Below, piece by piece: positions 8,082 to 16,241 of a stretch of DNA of 41,717 nt. The position numbers and the translations under genes are program-made. The stretch's first letter is position 1. The number at the start of each line of letters is the position of its first letter. The notes beneath the pieces were generated by a model, which made no database searches, had not been told where the DNA came from, and saw only the letters and a list, made by a program, of their open reading frames with translations. The stretch comes from JACDAN01 sp035707105 (lineage in GTDB: Bacteria > Actinomycetota > Thermoleophilia > Gaiellales > Gaiellaceae), in contig DASSUI010000012.1 of NCBI GenBank assembly GCA_035707105.1, forward strand, positions 1-41,717. Direction: 5' to 3'.

Positions 8082-8509
8082 TACGCGGTCGGAACCGCGG
8101 CCTGCTCCTCGGGCTCGCGCTCTCGTACCGGCCGTGCGACGGGCGCCGGAGGCACGTAGTCCACGAGCTCGAGGTACGCCATCTCCGCGGCGTCGCCCGC
8201 CCGCGGGCCGATCTTCACGATCCGCGTGTAGCCGCCAGCGCGATCCGCGAACCGGGGCGCCACCTCGGCGAAGAGGATGTGTACGACGTCGTTCGAGCGG
8301 AGGTACGCCAGCGCCTGACGCCGGGCGGCGAGGTCGCCTCGCCGCCCCAGCGTGATCATCTTTTCGGCGATCGGCCGCACGGCCTTCGCCTTGGCGACTG
8401 TCGTCTTGATCCGCCCGTGCTCGATGAGCGAGCCGGCGAGGTTCGCGTAGAGAGCCTTACGGTGCGCCGAGTCGCGCCCGAGCTTCTTTCCGGAGCGATG
8501 GTGACGCAA
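8081..8509 (-). CDS. rplQ: 50S ribosomal protein L17
   Basis: 142 residues. The core starts LRHHRSGKKLGRDSAHRKAL, the standard bL17 N-terminus, and includes the conserved stretch ending TLGRRGDLAARRQALAYL. A C-terminal tail (PPAPVARPVREREPEEQAA) extends beyond the usual end. The start is TTG at 8507-8509, fixed by a GGAGG Shine-Dalgarno at 8516-8520 that overlaps the rpoA stop (TAGGAGG), a sign of tight coupling to rpoA. L17 lies near the peptide exit tunnel. Last ribosomal gene of the alpha cluster. Confidence 0.95.
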   Translation of the reverse strand: MRHHRSGKKLGRDSAHRKALYANLAGSLIEHGRIKTTVAKAKAVRPIAEKMITLGRRGDLAARRQALAYLRSNDVVHILFAEVAPRFADRAGGYTRIVKIGPRAGDAAEMAYLELVDYVPPAPVARPVREREPEEQAAVPTA

Positions 8510-8519
8510 CGCGAGCCTC

Positions 8520-9497
8520 CTACAAGGAGTCGTCGCCGCGCAGGTTGAGACCGTGCGTGGCGAGCGTCTCCTTGACCTCTTCGATCGACTTCTTGCCGAA
8601 GTTCGGGATCGCGGCGAGCTCACCCTCGGACTTCGTGACGAGATCGCCGATCGTCTCGATGCCGACCCGCTTCAGGCAGTTGTACGAGCGGACGCCCAGC
8701 TCCAGCTCCTCGATCGGGAAGTTCTCCATCCCGTGCGCGAGCGGCGCCTCGGTGGTCGTAGCCTGCGCGGCGGCAGCCTCGCCGAAGCCCTCCATCTTCT
8801 CGATGTCCGTGAAGATCGCGAGCTGCCGGATCAGGATCTCCGCGGCCTCGCCGATCGCCTCGCGCGGGTCGACCGAACCGTCGGTCGTCACGTCGAGCGT
8901 GAGCTTGTCGTAGTCGGTGCGCTGGCCGACGCGGGCGGCCTCGACGTCGTACGAGACGCGCCGCACGGGCGAGAAGAGCGAGTCGATCGGAATCACGCCG
9001 ATCGTGTGCTCCGGCCCGCGGTTCAGCTCGGCCGGCACGTACCCGCGGCCGCGGCCGATCGTCATCGTCATCTCGAGCCGGCCCTTGTCGGACAGGTGCG
9101 CGATCTCCAGGTCCGGGTTGAGGACCTCGAGGTCGGCAGGCGCCTCGATGTCGCCGGCGGTGACCGCGCCCGAGCCGCGCTTCGTCAGCCGGACCTCGAC
9201 CTCCGGGGACTCTCCGTGAAGCCGCGCGACGAGATTCTTCAGGGCCGAGATGATGTCCACGACGTCCTCGCGAACACCGGGAAGCGTCGTGAACTCGTGC
9301 GCGACGCCCTCGATCTTCACCGAGGTGACGGCGGCGCCCTCCAGCGAGGAGAGCAGCACGCGGCGCAGCGAGTTGCCGAACGTATGACCGAAGCCGCGGT
9401 CCAGCGGCTCGATCACGAAGACGCCGCGGCGCTCGTCGACCTCCTCGTGGACGATCCGCGGAATCTGGAACTCCATCAGGCTTGTGCGTGTGGCCAA
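8520..9497 (-). CDS. rpoA: RNA polymerase subunit alpha
   Basis: About 325 residues; dimerises to scaffold assembly of beta and beta-prime. N-terminal domain with the assembly motif (HTFGNSLRRVLLSSLEGAAV) and C-terminal domain with the helix-hairpin-helix region (RSYNCLKRVGIETIGDLV, IPNFGKKSIEEVK) that contacts UP elements and activators. TTG 9495-9497 is preferred because GGGAAGGA sits about six bases before it; ATG 9476 (MEFQIPRIVHEE) is the alternative. A short linker with GEAAAAQATTTEA joins the two domains. Confidence 0.95.
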   Translation of the reverse strand: MATRTSLMEFQIPRIVHEEVDERRGVFVIEPLDRGFGHTFGNSLRRVLLSSLEGAAVTSVKIEGVAHEFTTLPGVREDVVDIISALKNLVARLHGESPEVEVRLTKRGSGAVTAGDIEAPADLEVLNPDLEIAHLSDKGRLEMTMTIGRGRGYVPAELNRGPEHTIGVIPIDSLFSPVRRVSYDVEAARVGQRTDYDKLTLDVTTDGSVDPREAIGEAAEILIRQLAIFTDIEKMEGFGEAAAAQATTTEAPLAHGMENFPIEELELGVRSYNCLKRVGIETIGDLVTKSEGELAAIPNFGKKSIEEVKETLATHGLNLRGDDSL

Positions 9498-9513
9498 AGC
9501 GATCCTTCCCTCG

Positions 9514-10134
9514 TTACTTCGAATAGAGCTCGACGATGAGCTGTTCCTGGACGGGCGTGTCGATCTCACTCCGTTCCGGCCACTTGAGCACCTTCCCGGT
9601 GAGACTCTCGTGGTCGGCCTGGAGCCACGGCGCGACGGAAGCCGTGAGGTCGGTCGCGTCCCGGATCACCTGCTCGGCGGAGCTGCCCGGCGCCATGGTG
9701 ACGATGTCGTCCGGCCGCACCTGGTAGCTCGGGATGTTCACCCGGCGGCCGTTGACGTGGAAATGGCCGTGGCGCACGAACTGGCGCGCCTGGGCGCGGG
9801 AGGCGGCGAAGCCGAGCCGGTAGACGACGTTGTCGAGCCGGGTCTCGAGCATGCGCAGGAGCGTCTCGCCCGTGATGCCCGAGCCCTTCGCCGCCTTCGT
9901 GTAGTAGTTGCGGAACTGCTTCTCGAGCAGGCCGTAGTACCGCCGCGCCTTCTGCTTTTCGCGCAGCTGGAGCAAGTACTCGGACTGCTTGATGCGGCCG
10001 CGGCCGTGCTCGCCCGGCGGGTAGCTACGGCGCTCGACCGAGCACTTCTCGGTGAGGCAGCGCTCGCCCTTGAGGAAGAGCTTCATGCCCTCCCGGCGGC
10101 ACGCGCGGCACTTGGGGCCAAGGGTTCTCGCCAC
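9514..10134 (-). CDS. rpsD: 30S ribosomal protein S4 (C+ zinc form)
   Basis: 206 residues; primary 16S rRNA binder that nucleates small-subunit assembly. The N-terminus carries four cysteines (C9, C12, C26, C31), the zinc-binding C+ form. The S4 RNA-binding domain follows (MLETRLDNVVYRLGFAAS, RQFVRHGHFHVNGRRVNIPS). GTG 10132-10134 shares one base with the rpsK stop (TAGTG). The frame is open further upstream but that part only shadows rpsK. Confidence 0.96.
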   Translation of the reverse strand: MARTLGPKCRACRREGMKLFLKGERCLTEKCSVERRSYPPGEHGRGRIKQSEYLLQLREKQKARRYYGLLEKQFRNYYTKAAKGSGITGETLLRMLETRLDNVVYRLGFAASRAQARQFVRHGHFHVNGRRVNIPSYQVRPDDIVTMAPGSSAEQVIRDATDLTASVAPWLQADHESLTGKVLKWPERSEIDTPVQEQLIVELYSK

Positions 10135-10538
10135 TAGACCCGCCTCCGCTTCTTCGGGCGGACGCCGTTGTGCGCCTGCGGGGTCACGTCCTTGACGCCG
10201 AGGATCTCGAGCCCGGCAGCCTGCAGCGACCGGATCGCGGTCTCGCGGCCCGAACCCGGGCCCTTGACGAAGACCTCGACCTTCTGGAGGCCGTGCTCCA
10301 TGCCCTTCCGGGCGCAGGCGTCGGCCGTGACCTGGGCGGCGAACGGCGTCGACTTGCGGGAGCCCTTGAACCCGGCCGAGCCGGCCGACTCCCACACGAT
10401 CACGTTCCCCTCCTTGTCCGTGAGAGTGACGATCGTGTTGTTGAACGACGTCTTGATGTGCGCCTGCCCGATGGCGATGTTCTTGCGGACACGGCGACGC
10501 GTCCGCCCGCGGGCGGCCTGTCTGCGCGGCGGGGCCAT
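10134..10538 (-). CDS. rpsK: 30S ribosomal protein S11
   Basis: 134 residues; platform protein near the mRNA exit. Conserved blocks: HIKTSFNNTIVTLTD, GFKGSRKSTPFAAQ, VKGPGSGRETAIR, and the C-terminus GVRPKKRRRV. ATG at 10536-10538 overlaps the rpsM stop (TAATG), so its translation is coupled to rpsM; its own stop overlaps the rpsD start. Confidence 0.97.
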   Translation of the reverse strand: MAPPRRQAARGRTRRRVRKNIAIGQAHIKTSFNNTIVTLTDKEGNVIVWESAGSAGFKGSRKSTPFAAQVTADACARKGMEHGLQKVEVFVKGPGSGRETAIRSLQAAGLEILGVKDVTPQAHNGVRPKKRRRV

Positions 10539-10915
10539 TAGGTCTTTGCCTTCTTGCCGCGTCCGACGGTCTTCTTCGGGCCTTTGCGGGTCCGGGCGTT
10601 CGTCTTCGTCCGCTGGCCGTTCACCGGCAGGCTGCGGCGGTGGCGGAGGCCGCGGTAGGCGCCGATCTCGGACAGGCGCTTGATCGCCTGCTGGCGCTCC
10701 CGGCGGAGGTCACCCTCGACCTGGAGGTTCGCGTCGATGTACTCGCGCAGCTTCGTGATCTCCGGGTCGGTGAGGTCGCGCACCCGCTCCTCGGGCGAGA
10801 GGCCGGTCGCCGTGCAGATCTGGAGCGCCGTCGAGCGCCCGACTCCGAAGATGTAGGTGAGGCCGACCTCGAGTCGCTTCTCGCGCGGAAGGTTGACGCC
10901 TGCGATTCGTGCCAC
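10538..10915 (-). CDS. rpsM: 30S ribosomal protein S13
   Basis: 125 residues; head protein contacting P-site tRNA and the B1 intersubunit bridge. Starts MARIAGVNLPREKRLEVGLT from GTG 10913-10915; helix-hairpin-helix region TYIFGVGRSTALQIC; basic tail RGLRHRRSLPVNGQRTKTNA and RKGPKKTVG. Follows rpmJ with no gap and overlaps rpsK by one base. Confidence 0.97.
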   Translation of the reverse strand: MARIAGVNLPREKRLEVGLTYIFGVGRSTALQICTATGLSPEERVRDLTDPEITKLREYIDANLQVEGDLRRERQQAIKRLSEIGAYRGLRHRRSLPVNGQRTKTNARTRKGPKKTVGRGKKAKT

Positions 10916-11029
10916 TTATCCCTGCCTTTGCTTGTGTCGCGGGTTCGAGCAGATGACCATGGTGCGGCCGTGCCGCTTGATCACGCGGCAGCGCTCGCAC
11001 ATCGGCTTGACGGACGGACGGACTTTCAT
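10916..11029 (-). CDS. rpmJ: 50S ribosomal protein L36 (zinc form)
   Basis: 37 residues, full length: MKVRPSVKPMCERCRVIKRH and then GRTMVICSNPRHKQRQG. The zinc ligands C11, C14, C27 and H32 are all present. ATG at 11027-11029 is two bases past the infA stop, and its stop abuts the rpsM GTG. The infA-rpmJ-rpsM-rpsK-rpsD order is the usual Gram-positive one. Confidence 0.96.
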   Translation of the reverse strand: MKVRPSVKPMCERCRVIKRHGRTMVICSNPRHKQRQG

Positions 11030-11030
11030 C

Positions 11031-11252
11031 TCACCTGTGCCTGAAGGTGATCCGGCCTCGGGAGAGGTCGTACGGGGACAGCTCCACCTTCACGCGATCT
11101 CCGGGGAGGATGCGGATGTAGTGCTTGCGCATCTTGCCCGAGATCTTCGCGAGCACCTGGTGCCCCTCGTCGATCTGGACGCGGAACATCGTGCTCGGCA
11201 GGGCCTCGATGACCTCGCCTTCAACCTCGATCTTCTCTTCCTTCTGGGCCAT
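11031..11252 (-). CDS. infA: translation initiation factor IF-1
   Basis: 73 residues, an OB-fold protein that binds the ribosomal A site during initiation. Conserved features: EVIEALPSTMFRV, GKMRKHYIRILPGDRVKVE, and YDLSRGRITFRHR at the end. GTGGAGGT lies directly before the ATG. It follows map after a 99-bp gap that contains a hairpin and a candidate internal promoter, so it may be expressed more strongly than map. Confidence 0.97.
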   Translation of the reverse strand: MAQKEEKIEVEGEVIEALPSTMFRVQIDEGHQVLAKISGKMRKHYIRILPGDRVKVELSPYDLSRGRITFRHR

Positions 11253-11266
11253 ACCTCCACACGGGA

Positions 11267-11287
11267 ACCGCGCTCTCTGAGCGCGGT
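11267..11287 (-). promoter_or_regulatory. hairpin in the infA leader
   Basis: Perfect inverted repeat ACCGCGCTC (11267-11275), loop TCT, GAGCGCGGT (11279-11287), about 15 bases upstream of the infA start. No T-run follows, so a leader structure or transcript-end stabiliser is more likely than a terminator. Confidence 0.5.
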
Positions 11288-11336
11288 CTCGGACGAACGA
11301 CGAACACAGCGCAGCACGGCCTGCGCCGAGTGGGAA

Positions 11337-11342
11337 ATGGTA
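11337..11342 (-). promoter_or_regulatory. candidate internal -10 box for infA
   Basis: Minus strand TACCAT in the context GCTACCAT, the same eight bases as at the str-operon promoter (28952-28957 plus two). The -35 (TTCGGG) is poor. The predicted start near 11330 would give infA a leader of about 78 bases containing the hairpin. Confidence 0.35.
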
Positions 11343-11351
11343 GCAAACCCT

Positions 11352-12122
11352 CTAGCTGACCCGAACGGGCGCTGCTGTGAGGATTCTCGGCTCGCCGTCC
11401 GTGACGGCGACCGTGTGCTCGAAGTGCGCGGCGAGCGACCCGTCGCGCGTCGCGATCGTCCAGCGGTCCTCCCGCACGACGACGTCGGCCCCTCCGGCGG
11501 TGATCATCGGCTCGATCGCAAGCGTCATCCCCGGGGCGAGGATCGGCCCTCGGCCGGGCTCCCCGAAGTTCGGGATCTGCGGGTCCTCGTGCATGTTCCG
11601 CCCGACGCCGTGGCCGACGAGGCTCCGGACGACCGAGAAGCCTGCGTCCTCGGTGACCGTCTGGATCGCGTGCGAGAGGTCGGAGAGGTGCGCGCCGGCG
11701 CGCGCCTTCCCGATTCCGGCCGCGAGCGCCGCCTGGCAGGCCTCGAGCAGCCGTTCCGTCTCGGCGTCGATCTCGCCGACCCTGTACGTGTAGGCCGAGT
11801 CCCCGACGAAGCCCTCGTATGTGACGCCGACGTCCACCGAGAGCACGTCGCCGTCCTCGAGCGGCTGCTCGCTCGGGATGCCGTGGACGACGACCTCGTT
11901 GAGCGAAGCGCAGATCGAGGCGGGATACGGGTACGGGCCCGGGTAGTCGAGGAAGGTCGGGATGCCGCCCCGGGAGCGGATGTACTCGTCGGCCATGCGG
12001 TCGAGCTCGGCGGTCGTGACTCCCGGGCGGATGTGCTCCCCGAGGAGCGCGTGGGTGTCGGCGACGATCCCGCCGGCCTGCTGCATGACGTCGAGCTCGG
12101 GGGCCGACTTGCGGACGATCAC
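11352..12122 (-). CDS. map: type I methionine aminopeptidase
   Basis: 256 residues; removes initiator Met from nascent proteins. All five metal ligands are present: D97 (SVDVG), D108 (GDSAYT), H171 (LVGHGVGRNMHED), E204 (AIEPM) and E235 (FEHTVAV). GTG 12120-12122 overlaps the adk stop as GTGA. The secY-adk-map-infA order is classical, linking protein export, nucleotide balance and N-terminal processing to the ribosomal cluster. Confidence 0.96.
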   Translation of the reverse strand: MIVRKSAPELDVMQQAGGIVADTHALLGEHIRPGVTTAELDRMADEYIRSRGGIPTFLDYPGPYPYPASICASLNEVVVHGIPSEQPLEDGDVLSVDVGVTYEGFVGDSAYTYRVGEIDAETERLLEACQAALAAGIGKARAGAHLSDLSHAIQTVTEDAGFSVVRSLVGHGVGRNMHEDPQIPNFGEPGRGPILAPGMTLAIEPMITAGGADVVVREDRWTIATRDGSLAAHFEHTVAVTDGEPRILTAAPVRVS

Positions 12123-12700
12123 GCCGACCTCGCGGCGGTTTGCTCGAGCGCCTCCTGGAGCTCTGAGAAGACCTCGTCGACCGTCCTGTGCGCGTGGATC
12201 CCGACGAGGTTCCCCTGGGCGCGGTAGTGGCCGATCAGCGGCTCGGTCTGCTCGTGGTACAGCCGCAGTCGCTCGGCGATCGCCTCGGGCGTGTCGTCCT
12301 TTCGGCCCTCGACCTCGGCGCGCCGCAGCATCCGCTCGATGCCGATCTCGTCCTCGAGCTGGAAGCCGAAGACGATCGAGAGCTGGCGGCCGATGTCGGC
12401 GAGCATCTCGTCCAGCGCCTCCGCCTGCGGGAGGGTGCGGGGGAAGCCGTCGAGGATGAAGCCCTCCTGGGCATCGTCCTCGCCGAGCCGCTCGCGGATC
12501 AGCTCGATCATCAGGTCGTCGGGGACGAGCCGGCCGCTCTCCACGATCGGCTTCACGCGCTTGCCGAGCTCGGTCTCGGCGTCGATCGCCGCGCGGAGGA
12601 TCTCGCCGGTGGCGATGTGCGGGATCCCGTACTCGGCCTGGATCCGCTTCGCCTGGGTTCCCTTCCCCGACCCCTGGGGCCCGAGGAGCAGGATGTTCAC
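12119..12700 (-). CDS. adk: adenylate kinase (short-LID form)
   Basis: 193 residues; catalyses ATP + AMP = 2 ADP. P-loop GPQGSGKGT at residues 7-15, AMP-binding ATGEILR, and FILDGFPRTLPQAEALD. The LID is the short type (RRAEVEGRKDDTPEAI) without a zinc-binding insertion, as in many actinobacteria. GTG 12698-12700 overlaps the secY stop (GTGA); its own stop overlaps map. The open frame further upstream lies inside secY and is a shadow. Confidence 0.96.
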   Translation of the reverse strand: MNILLLGPQGSGKGTQAKRIQAEYGIPHIATGEILRAAIDAETELGKRVKPIVESGRLVPDDLMIELIRERLGEDDAQEGFILDGFPRTLPQAEALDEMLADIGRQLSIVFGFQLEDEIGIERMLRRAEVEGRKDDTPEAIAERLRLYHEQTEPLIGHYRAQGNLVGIHAHRTVDEVFSELQEALEQTAARSA

Positions 12701-13953
12701 TTCAGAAAGCCTTCGTAGGAGCGCATCATCATCTGCGACTCCATCTGGCGCATGGTGTCCAGCGCCACGCCGACCGCGATCAGGACCGAGGTGCCGCCGA
12801 GCGCGCCGGCCAGCGCCTGCGACACGTCGGCGTACGCGATGAAGAGGCTCGGCAGGACGGCAACCACCGCGAGGTAGAGCGCCCCCGGCAGTGTCAGCCG
12901 GGTGAGCACGCGATCGAGGTACTGAGCGGTCGGCGGCCCGGGCCGGATGCCGGGGATGTAGCCGCCGTGCTTCCGCAGGTTGTCGGCCTGATCGACGGGG
13001 TTGAACTGCACCGCGGTGTAGAAGAACGTGAAGACGACGATCATCACGCCCTCCAGCAGCAGGTACGGCCAGTCGGTGTACGAGAAGTACTTGTTGATGA
13101 AGGTCTGCGTCTGCGGGAAGTACTGCGCGATCGTCGGCGGGAACGCCATGACGGCCGCCGCGAAGATGACCGGGATGACGCCTGCCATGTTCACGCGCAG
13201 CGGCATGTAGGTCGAGCCGCCGGTGGTCATCCGCCGCCCCACCATCCGCTTCGCGTACTGGATCGGGATCCGGCGCTGGCCCTCCTGGATGAAGACGACG
13301 GCGACGACGACGCCGACGGCCATGATCGGGAAGAAGAGCCGCTCGAAGATGCCGCCCTCGACCCAGGCGTTGATGCCGAGCGGCAGCCCGGTGAGGATCG
13401 AGGCGAAGATCAGGAGCGAGATGCCGTTGCCGATCCCGCGCTTGGTGATGAGCTCGCCCATCCACATCAGCAGCGCACAGCCGGCGGTGAGCGTGAGGAC
13501 GATCAGGGCGCCGCGGCCGAAGTTCGCGTCGAGCGCGCCCTGGCGCTGGAAGAGGAACGCGAAGCCGGCCGACTGGGCGGCGGCGAGCACGATCGTCAGG
13601 TAGCGCGTGTACTGGTTGATCTTGGCGTAGCCTGCCTCGCCTTCCTTCTGCAGCTGCTCGAGCCGCGGGACGACGACCGTCATCAGCTGGAGGATGATCG
13701 AGGCGGTGACGTACGGCATGATCCCGAGCGCGAAGATCGCGAACTGCGAGAGCGCGCCGCCCGAGAAGAGGTTGAGCAGCGCGAGCACGGTGCCGCCGCC
13801 GGACGCGTTGAAGTAGTTCTCGATCGCGTCGGCGTTCACGCCCGGTGCGGGGATCCACGAGCCGAGCCGGTAGAACGCGAGGATCAGCGCCGTGAAGAGG
13901 ACGCGGTGGCGCAGCTCCGGGACGCGCCAGGCGTTCGTGAGCCAGGAAAACAT
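12697..13953 (-). CDS. secY: preprotein translocase subunit SecY
   Basis: 418 residues, ten membrane segments expected. Starts MFSWLTNAWRVPELRHRVLF. Conserved: plug-region GGGTVLALLNLFSGGAL, IMPYVTASIILQLMTVVVP, GVIPVIFAAAVMAFPPTI, and the cytoplasmic loop with KHGGYIPGIRPGPPT. Forms the SecYEG channel for export and membrane insertion. ATG 13951-13953 follows the rplO stop directly. Confidence 0.97.
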   Translation of the reverse strand: MFSWLTNAWRVPELRHRVLFTALILAFYRLGSWIPAPGVNADAIENYFNASGGGTVLALLNLFSGGALSQFAIFALGIMPYVTASIILQLMTVVVPRLEQLQKEGEAGYAKINQYTRYLTIVLAAAQSAGFAFLFQRQGALDANFGRGALIVLTLTAGCALLMWMGELITKRGIGNGISLLIFASILTGLPLGINAWVEGGIFERLFFPIMAVGVVVAVVFIQEGQRRIPIQYAKRMVGRRMTTGGSTYMPLRVNMAGVIPVIFAAAVMAFPPTIAQYFPQTQTFINKYFSYTDWPYLLLEGVMIVVFTFFYTAVQFNPVDQADNLRKHGGYIPGIRPGPPTAQYLDRVLTRLTLPGALYLAVVAVLPSLFIAYADVSQALAGALGGTSVLIAVGVALDTMRQMESQMMMRSYEGFLK

Positions 13954-14568
13954 CTACTCGGCGGATTCCTCGGCCGGCGTCTCGGCCTCGACCTCGGCTT
14001 CCGGCTGCTCCTCCCGAGCGTCCTCGGCCGCCTGCGCTGCCGGCGCCGTCGGTCTGCTCCCCTTCCGCCGCCGCCGCTTCGGCTTGACCTCCTTGAGGGC
14101 GGTCACGGATCCGCCGGCGGCCTCGATCTTCTCGCGGGCCGTCTCGGAGAAGAAGTGCGCCGTCACGGAGAGCTTCTTCTTCAGCTCGCCCTGGCCGAGG
14201 ATCTTCACGTCCACCCGGGTGTTCCGGATCAGCCCCGCCTCGACGAGCCTCTCCGGCGTGACCTCTGCGCCGGCGTCGAAGCGGTCGAGATCGCGGAGGT
14301 TCACCGGCACCGTCTCGGTGCGGTGCGGGCCCATGGGCATCGCGTCCTTCGAGTACGGGCCGCGCTGCTTCCCGAGCCGCATGTAGATCGGCATCTGGCC
14401 GCCCTCGAAGCCGGCGCGCATCTTGTGCGAGCCCGAGCGGGACTTCTGGCCCTTGATCCCGCGCCCGGAGTACCGGCCCTTGCCCGAGCCCATGCCTCGG
14501 CCGATGCGCTTTCGACCCTTGCGCGCGGATGCGGGCTTCAGGTTGGAGAGGTTGAGCTCTTCGGGCAT
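13954..14568 (-). CDS. rplO: 50S ribosomal protein L15 with acidic C-terminal tail
   Basis: 204 residues against about 145-150 usual. N-terminus LSNLKPASARKGRKRIGRGM and GRGIKGQKSRSG are standard uL15; the core ends near the KEVKPKRRRRKG segment. The last 40 residues are acidic and Ala-rich (AAEDAREEQPEAEVEAETPA), a lineage tail of unknown role. Its stop is immediately before the secY ATG. Confidence 0.95.
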   Translation of the reverse strand: MPEELNLSNLKPASARKGRKRIGRGMGSGKGRYSGRGIKGQKSRSGSHKMRAGFEGGQMPIYMRLGKQRGPYSKDAMPMGPHRTETVPVNLRDLDRFDAGAEVTPERLVEAGLIRNTRVDVKILGQGELKKKLSVTAHFFSETAREKIEAAGGSVTALKEVKPKRRRRKGSRPTAPAAQAAEDAREEQPEAEVEAETPAEESAE

Positions 14569-14574
14569 GCGGGC

Positions 14575-14760
14575 TTACTCGCCTTCGATGCGGACGAGAT
14601 GACGAACCTTCCTGAGCATACCGGCGACCTCTGGGCTCTCCGGGCGCTCCACGGTGCGGCCGATCTTGCCGAGCCCAAGCGCGCGCAGCGTGCCGCGATG
14701 GCGCTCGCTCTCGCCGATCTGGCTGCGGACCTGCGTGATGCGAAGCGTCTTATTCGCCAT
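14575..14760 (-). CDS. rpmD: 50S ribosomal protein L30
   Basis: 61 residues, full length: MANKTLRITQVRSQIGESER and a C-terminal VAGMLRKVRHLVRIEG. The LRALGLGKIGRTVERPES segment is the family signature. Start ATG 14758-14760 overlaps the last 11 bases of rpsE. Confidence 0.96.
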   Translation of the reverse strand: MANKTLRITQVRSQIGESERHRGTLRALGLGKIGRTVERPESPEVAGMLRKVRHLVRIEGE

Positions 14761-15346
14761 CCGTCGCCGCCTCCTCGGTCGCCACCGCCGCGGCGACGGG
14801 CTCGTCCGCCGCCGGAGCCTCGGGCTCCTCGGCCGGCTGCTCCTTCGGGAGCGGAAGCACGTCGGCGATCGTCTTGCCGCGGGCCTTCGCGACCTCTTCC
14901 GGCCGACGCAGGCTCTGGAGGCCCTGGACCGTCGCCTTCAGCATGTTCACGGGATTCGTCGTGCCGAGGCTCTTCGCGAGGATGTCGCGGACGCCGCCGA
15001 GTTCCAGGACGGCGCGCACCCCGCCGCCGGCGATGACGCCGGTGCCCTCGCTGGCCGGCCGCAGCAGCACCCGCGCCGCGCCGTACTGGCCGAGAATCTC
15101 ATGCGTGATCGTCGTCCCGTGCTTGGCGACCGTGAAGAGGTTCTTCTTCGCGTCCTCGACGGCCTTCGAGATGGCGAGCGGAACCTCGCGCGCCTTTCCG
15201 TAGCCGACGCCGACGCGGTCGACCTCGTCGCCGATCACGACGAGCGCCGTGAACGAGAAGCGCCGGCCGCCCTTGACGACCTTGGCGACGCGGTTGATCT
15301 CGACCACGCGCTCCTTGAGCTCGCGGGTCTCCTGGTAGTCGCTCAA
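14750..15346 (-). CDS. rpsE: 30S ribosomal protein S5 with C-terminal tail
   Basis: 198 residues. S5 double-stranded RNA-binding domain (RVAKVVKGGRRFSFTALVV, DEVDRVGVGYGKAREVP) and C-terminal fold (LRPASEGTGVIAGGGVRAV, GTTNPVNMLKATVQGL). It helps decoding accuracy at the mRNA entry channel. The last 30 residues are acidic/Ala-rich beyond the usual end. TTG 15344-15346 overlaps the rplR stop (TTGA) and is supported by AAGGAGG nine bases upstream. Confidence 0.96.
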   Translation of the reverse strand: MSDYQETRELKERVVEINRVAKVVKGGRRFSFTALVVIGDEVDRVGVGYGKAREVPLAISKAVEDAKKNLFTVAKHGTTITHEILGQYGAARVLLRPASEGTGVIAGGGVRAVLELGGVRDILAKSLGTTNPVNMLKATVQGLQSLRRPEEVAKARGKTIADVLPLPKEQPAEEPEAPAADEPVAAAVATEEAATDGE

Positions 15347-15696
15347 AAGTCCAATCCTCCTTCGCGGGCTGCGTCGGCGAGCGCCTTCACGCGCCCGTGG
15401 TACAGGTAGCCGCCCCGGTCGAAGACGGCGCGCTGGATGCCGGCCTTCTTTGCGTTCGCGGCGAGCAGCTTGCCCACCTCGGCCGCCTGGTCGGTCTTGG
15501 CGCCCTTGGCGCCCTTCTTGTTCAGCCAGCTGGCCGCGGCGAGGGTCTTCCCCTCGGCGTCGTCGACGAGCTGGGCGGCAATGCCGCGGTTGGAGCGGAA
15601 GACGACGAGGCGCGGGCGCTCGGCCGTGCCGATGACGCCCTTGCGGACGCGGCGGTGGCGCCGCTCGCGCCGTTGCCTGACGGTGAGCTGGCTCAT
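15343..15696 (-). CDS. rplR: 50S ribosomal protein L18
   Basis: 117 residues; binds 5S rRNA with L5. RRHRRVRKGVIGTAERPRLV, VFRSNRGIAAQLVDD and FDRGGYLYHGRVKALADAA are standard uL18 blocks. Overlaps rplF by four bases (ATGA). Confidence 0.97.
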   Translation of the reverse strand: MSQLTVRQRRERRHRRVRKGVIGTAERPRLVVFRSNRGIAAQLVDDAEGKTLAAASWLNKKGAKGAKTDQAAEVGKLLAANAKKAGIQRAVFDRGGYLYHGRVKALADAAREGGLDF

Positions 15697-16226
15697 GCGC
15701 GCTTCCCGACCTTCCGGCGGACGTACTCGCCCTCGTAGCGGATCCCCTTGCCCTTGTACGGTTCGGGCGGCCGAACGCGGCGCACTTCGGCGGCCGTCTG
15801 CCCGACCTGCTGCTTGTCGATCCCCTTGACGATGATCTCCGTCGGCGTCGGGACCTCGAACGTGATGCCCTGCCGTGGCTCGATCACGACCGTGTGGGAG
15901 AAGCCGACGCTGAGCTCGAGCGAGGTCCCGCGCAGGGCAGCGCGGTAGCCGACGCCCTGGATCTCGAGCTTCCGCTCGAAGCCCTTCGTGACGCCCTCGA
16001 CCATGTTGGCGACGAGCGAGCGCGTCAGGCCGTGCAGCGCGCGGTCGTCACCCCGGTCCGTGGGCCGGCTGACGGTCAGCTCGCCGTCCGCCTGCTCGAT
16101 CTTCATTCGCTGCGGCACCTGCTGGGTCAGCTCGCCGAGCGGCCCGTTGACCATCACGCGGCCAGGATCGATCGACACCGAGACGCCGGCGGGCAGTTCG
16201 ATTGGACTCTTTCCGATTCGGCTCAT
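15693..16226 (-). CDS. rplF: 50S ribosomal protein L6
   Basis: 177 residues; two similar RNA-binding folds near the factor-binding site. MSRIGKSPIELPAGVSVSID opens the protein; GVGYRAALRGTSLELSVGFS and the C-terminal RPPEPYKGKGIRYEGEYVRR are diagnostic. Stop overlaps the rplR start. Confidence 0.97.
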   Translation of the reverse strand: MSRIGKSPIELPAGVSVSIDPGRVMVNGPLGELTQQVPQRMKIEQADGELTVSRPTDRGDDRALHGLTRSLVANMVEGVTKGFERKLEIQGVGYRAALRGTSLELSVGFSHTVVIEPRQGITFEVPTPTEIIVKGIDKQQVGQTAAEVRRVRPPEPYKGKGIRYEGEYVRRKVGKRA

Positions 16227-16241
16227 CGACTCAGTTCGTGG

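Noticed and set aside
5562..8159. Long plus-strand open frames opposite ligA, rpoC, rpoB and tuf
   Set aside because: They are frames antisense to well-identified genes, caused by very high third-position GC; their products are Arg/Asp/Leu-rich with no domain.
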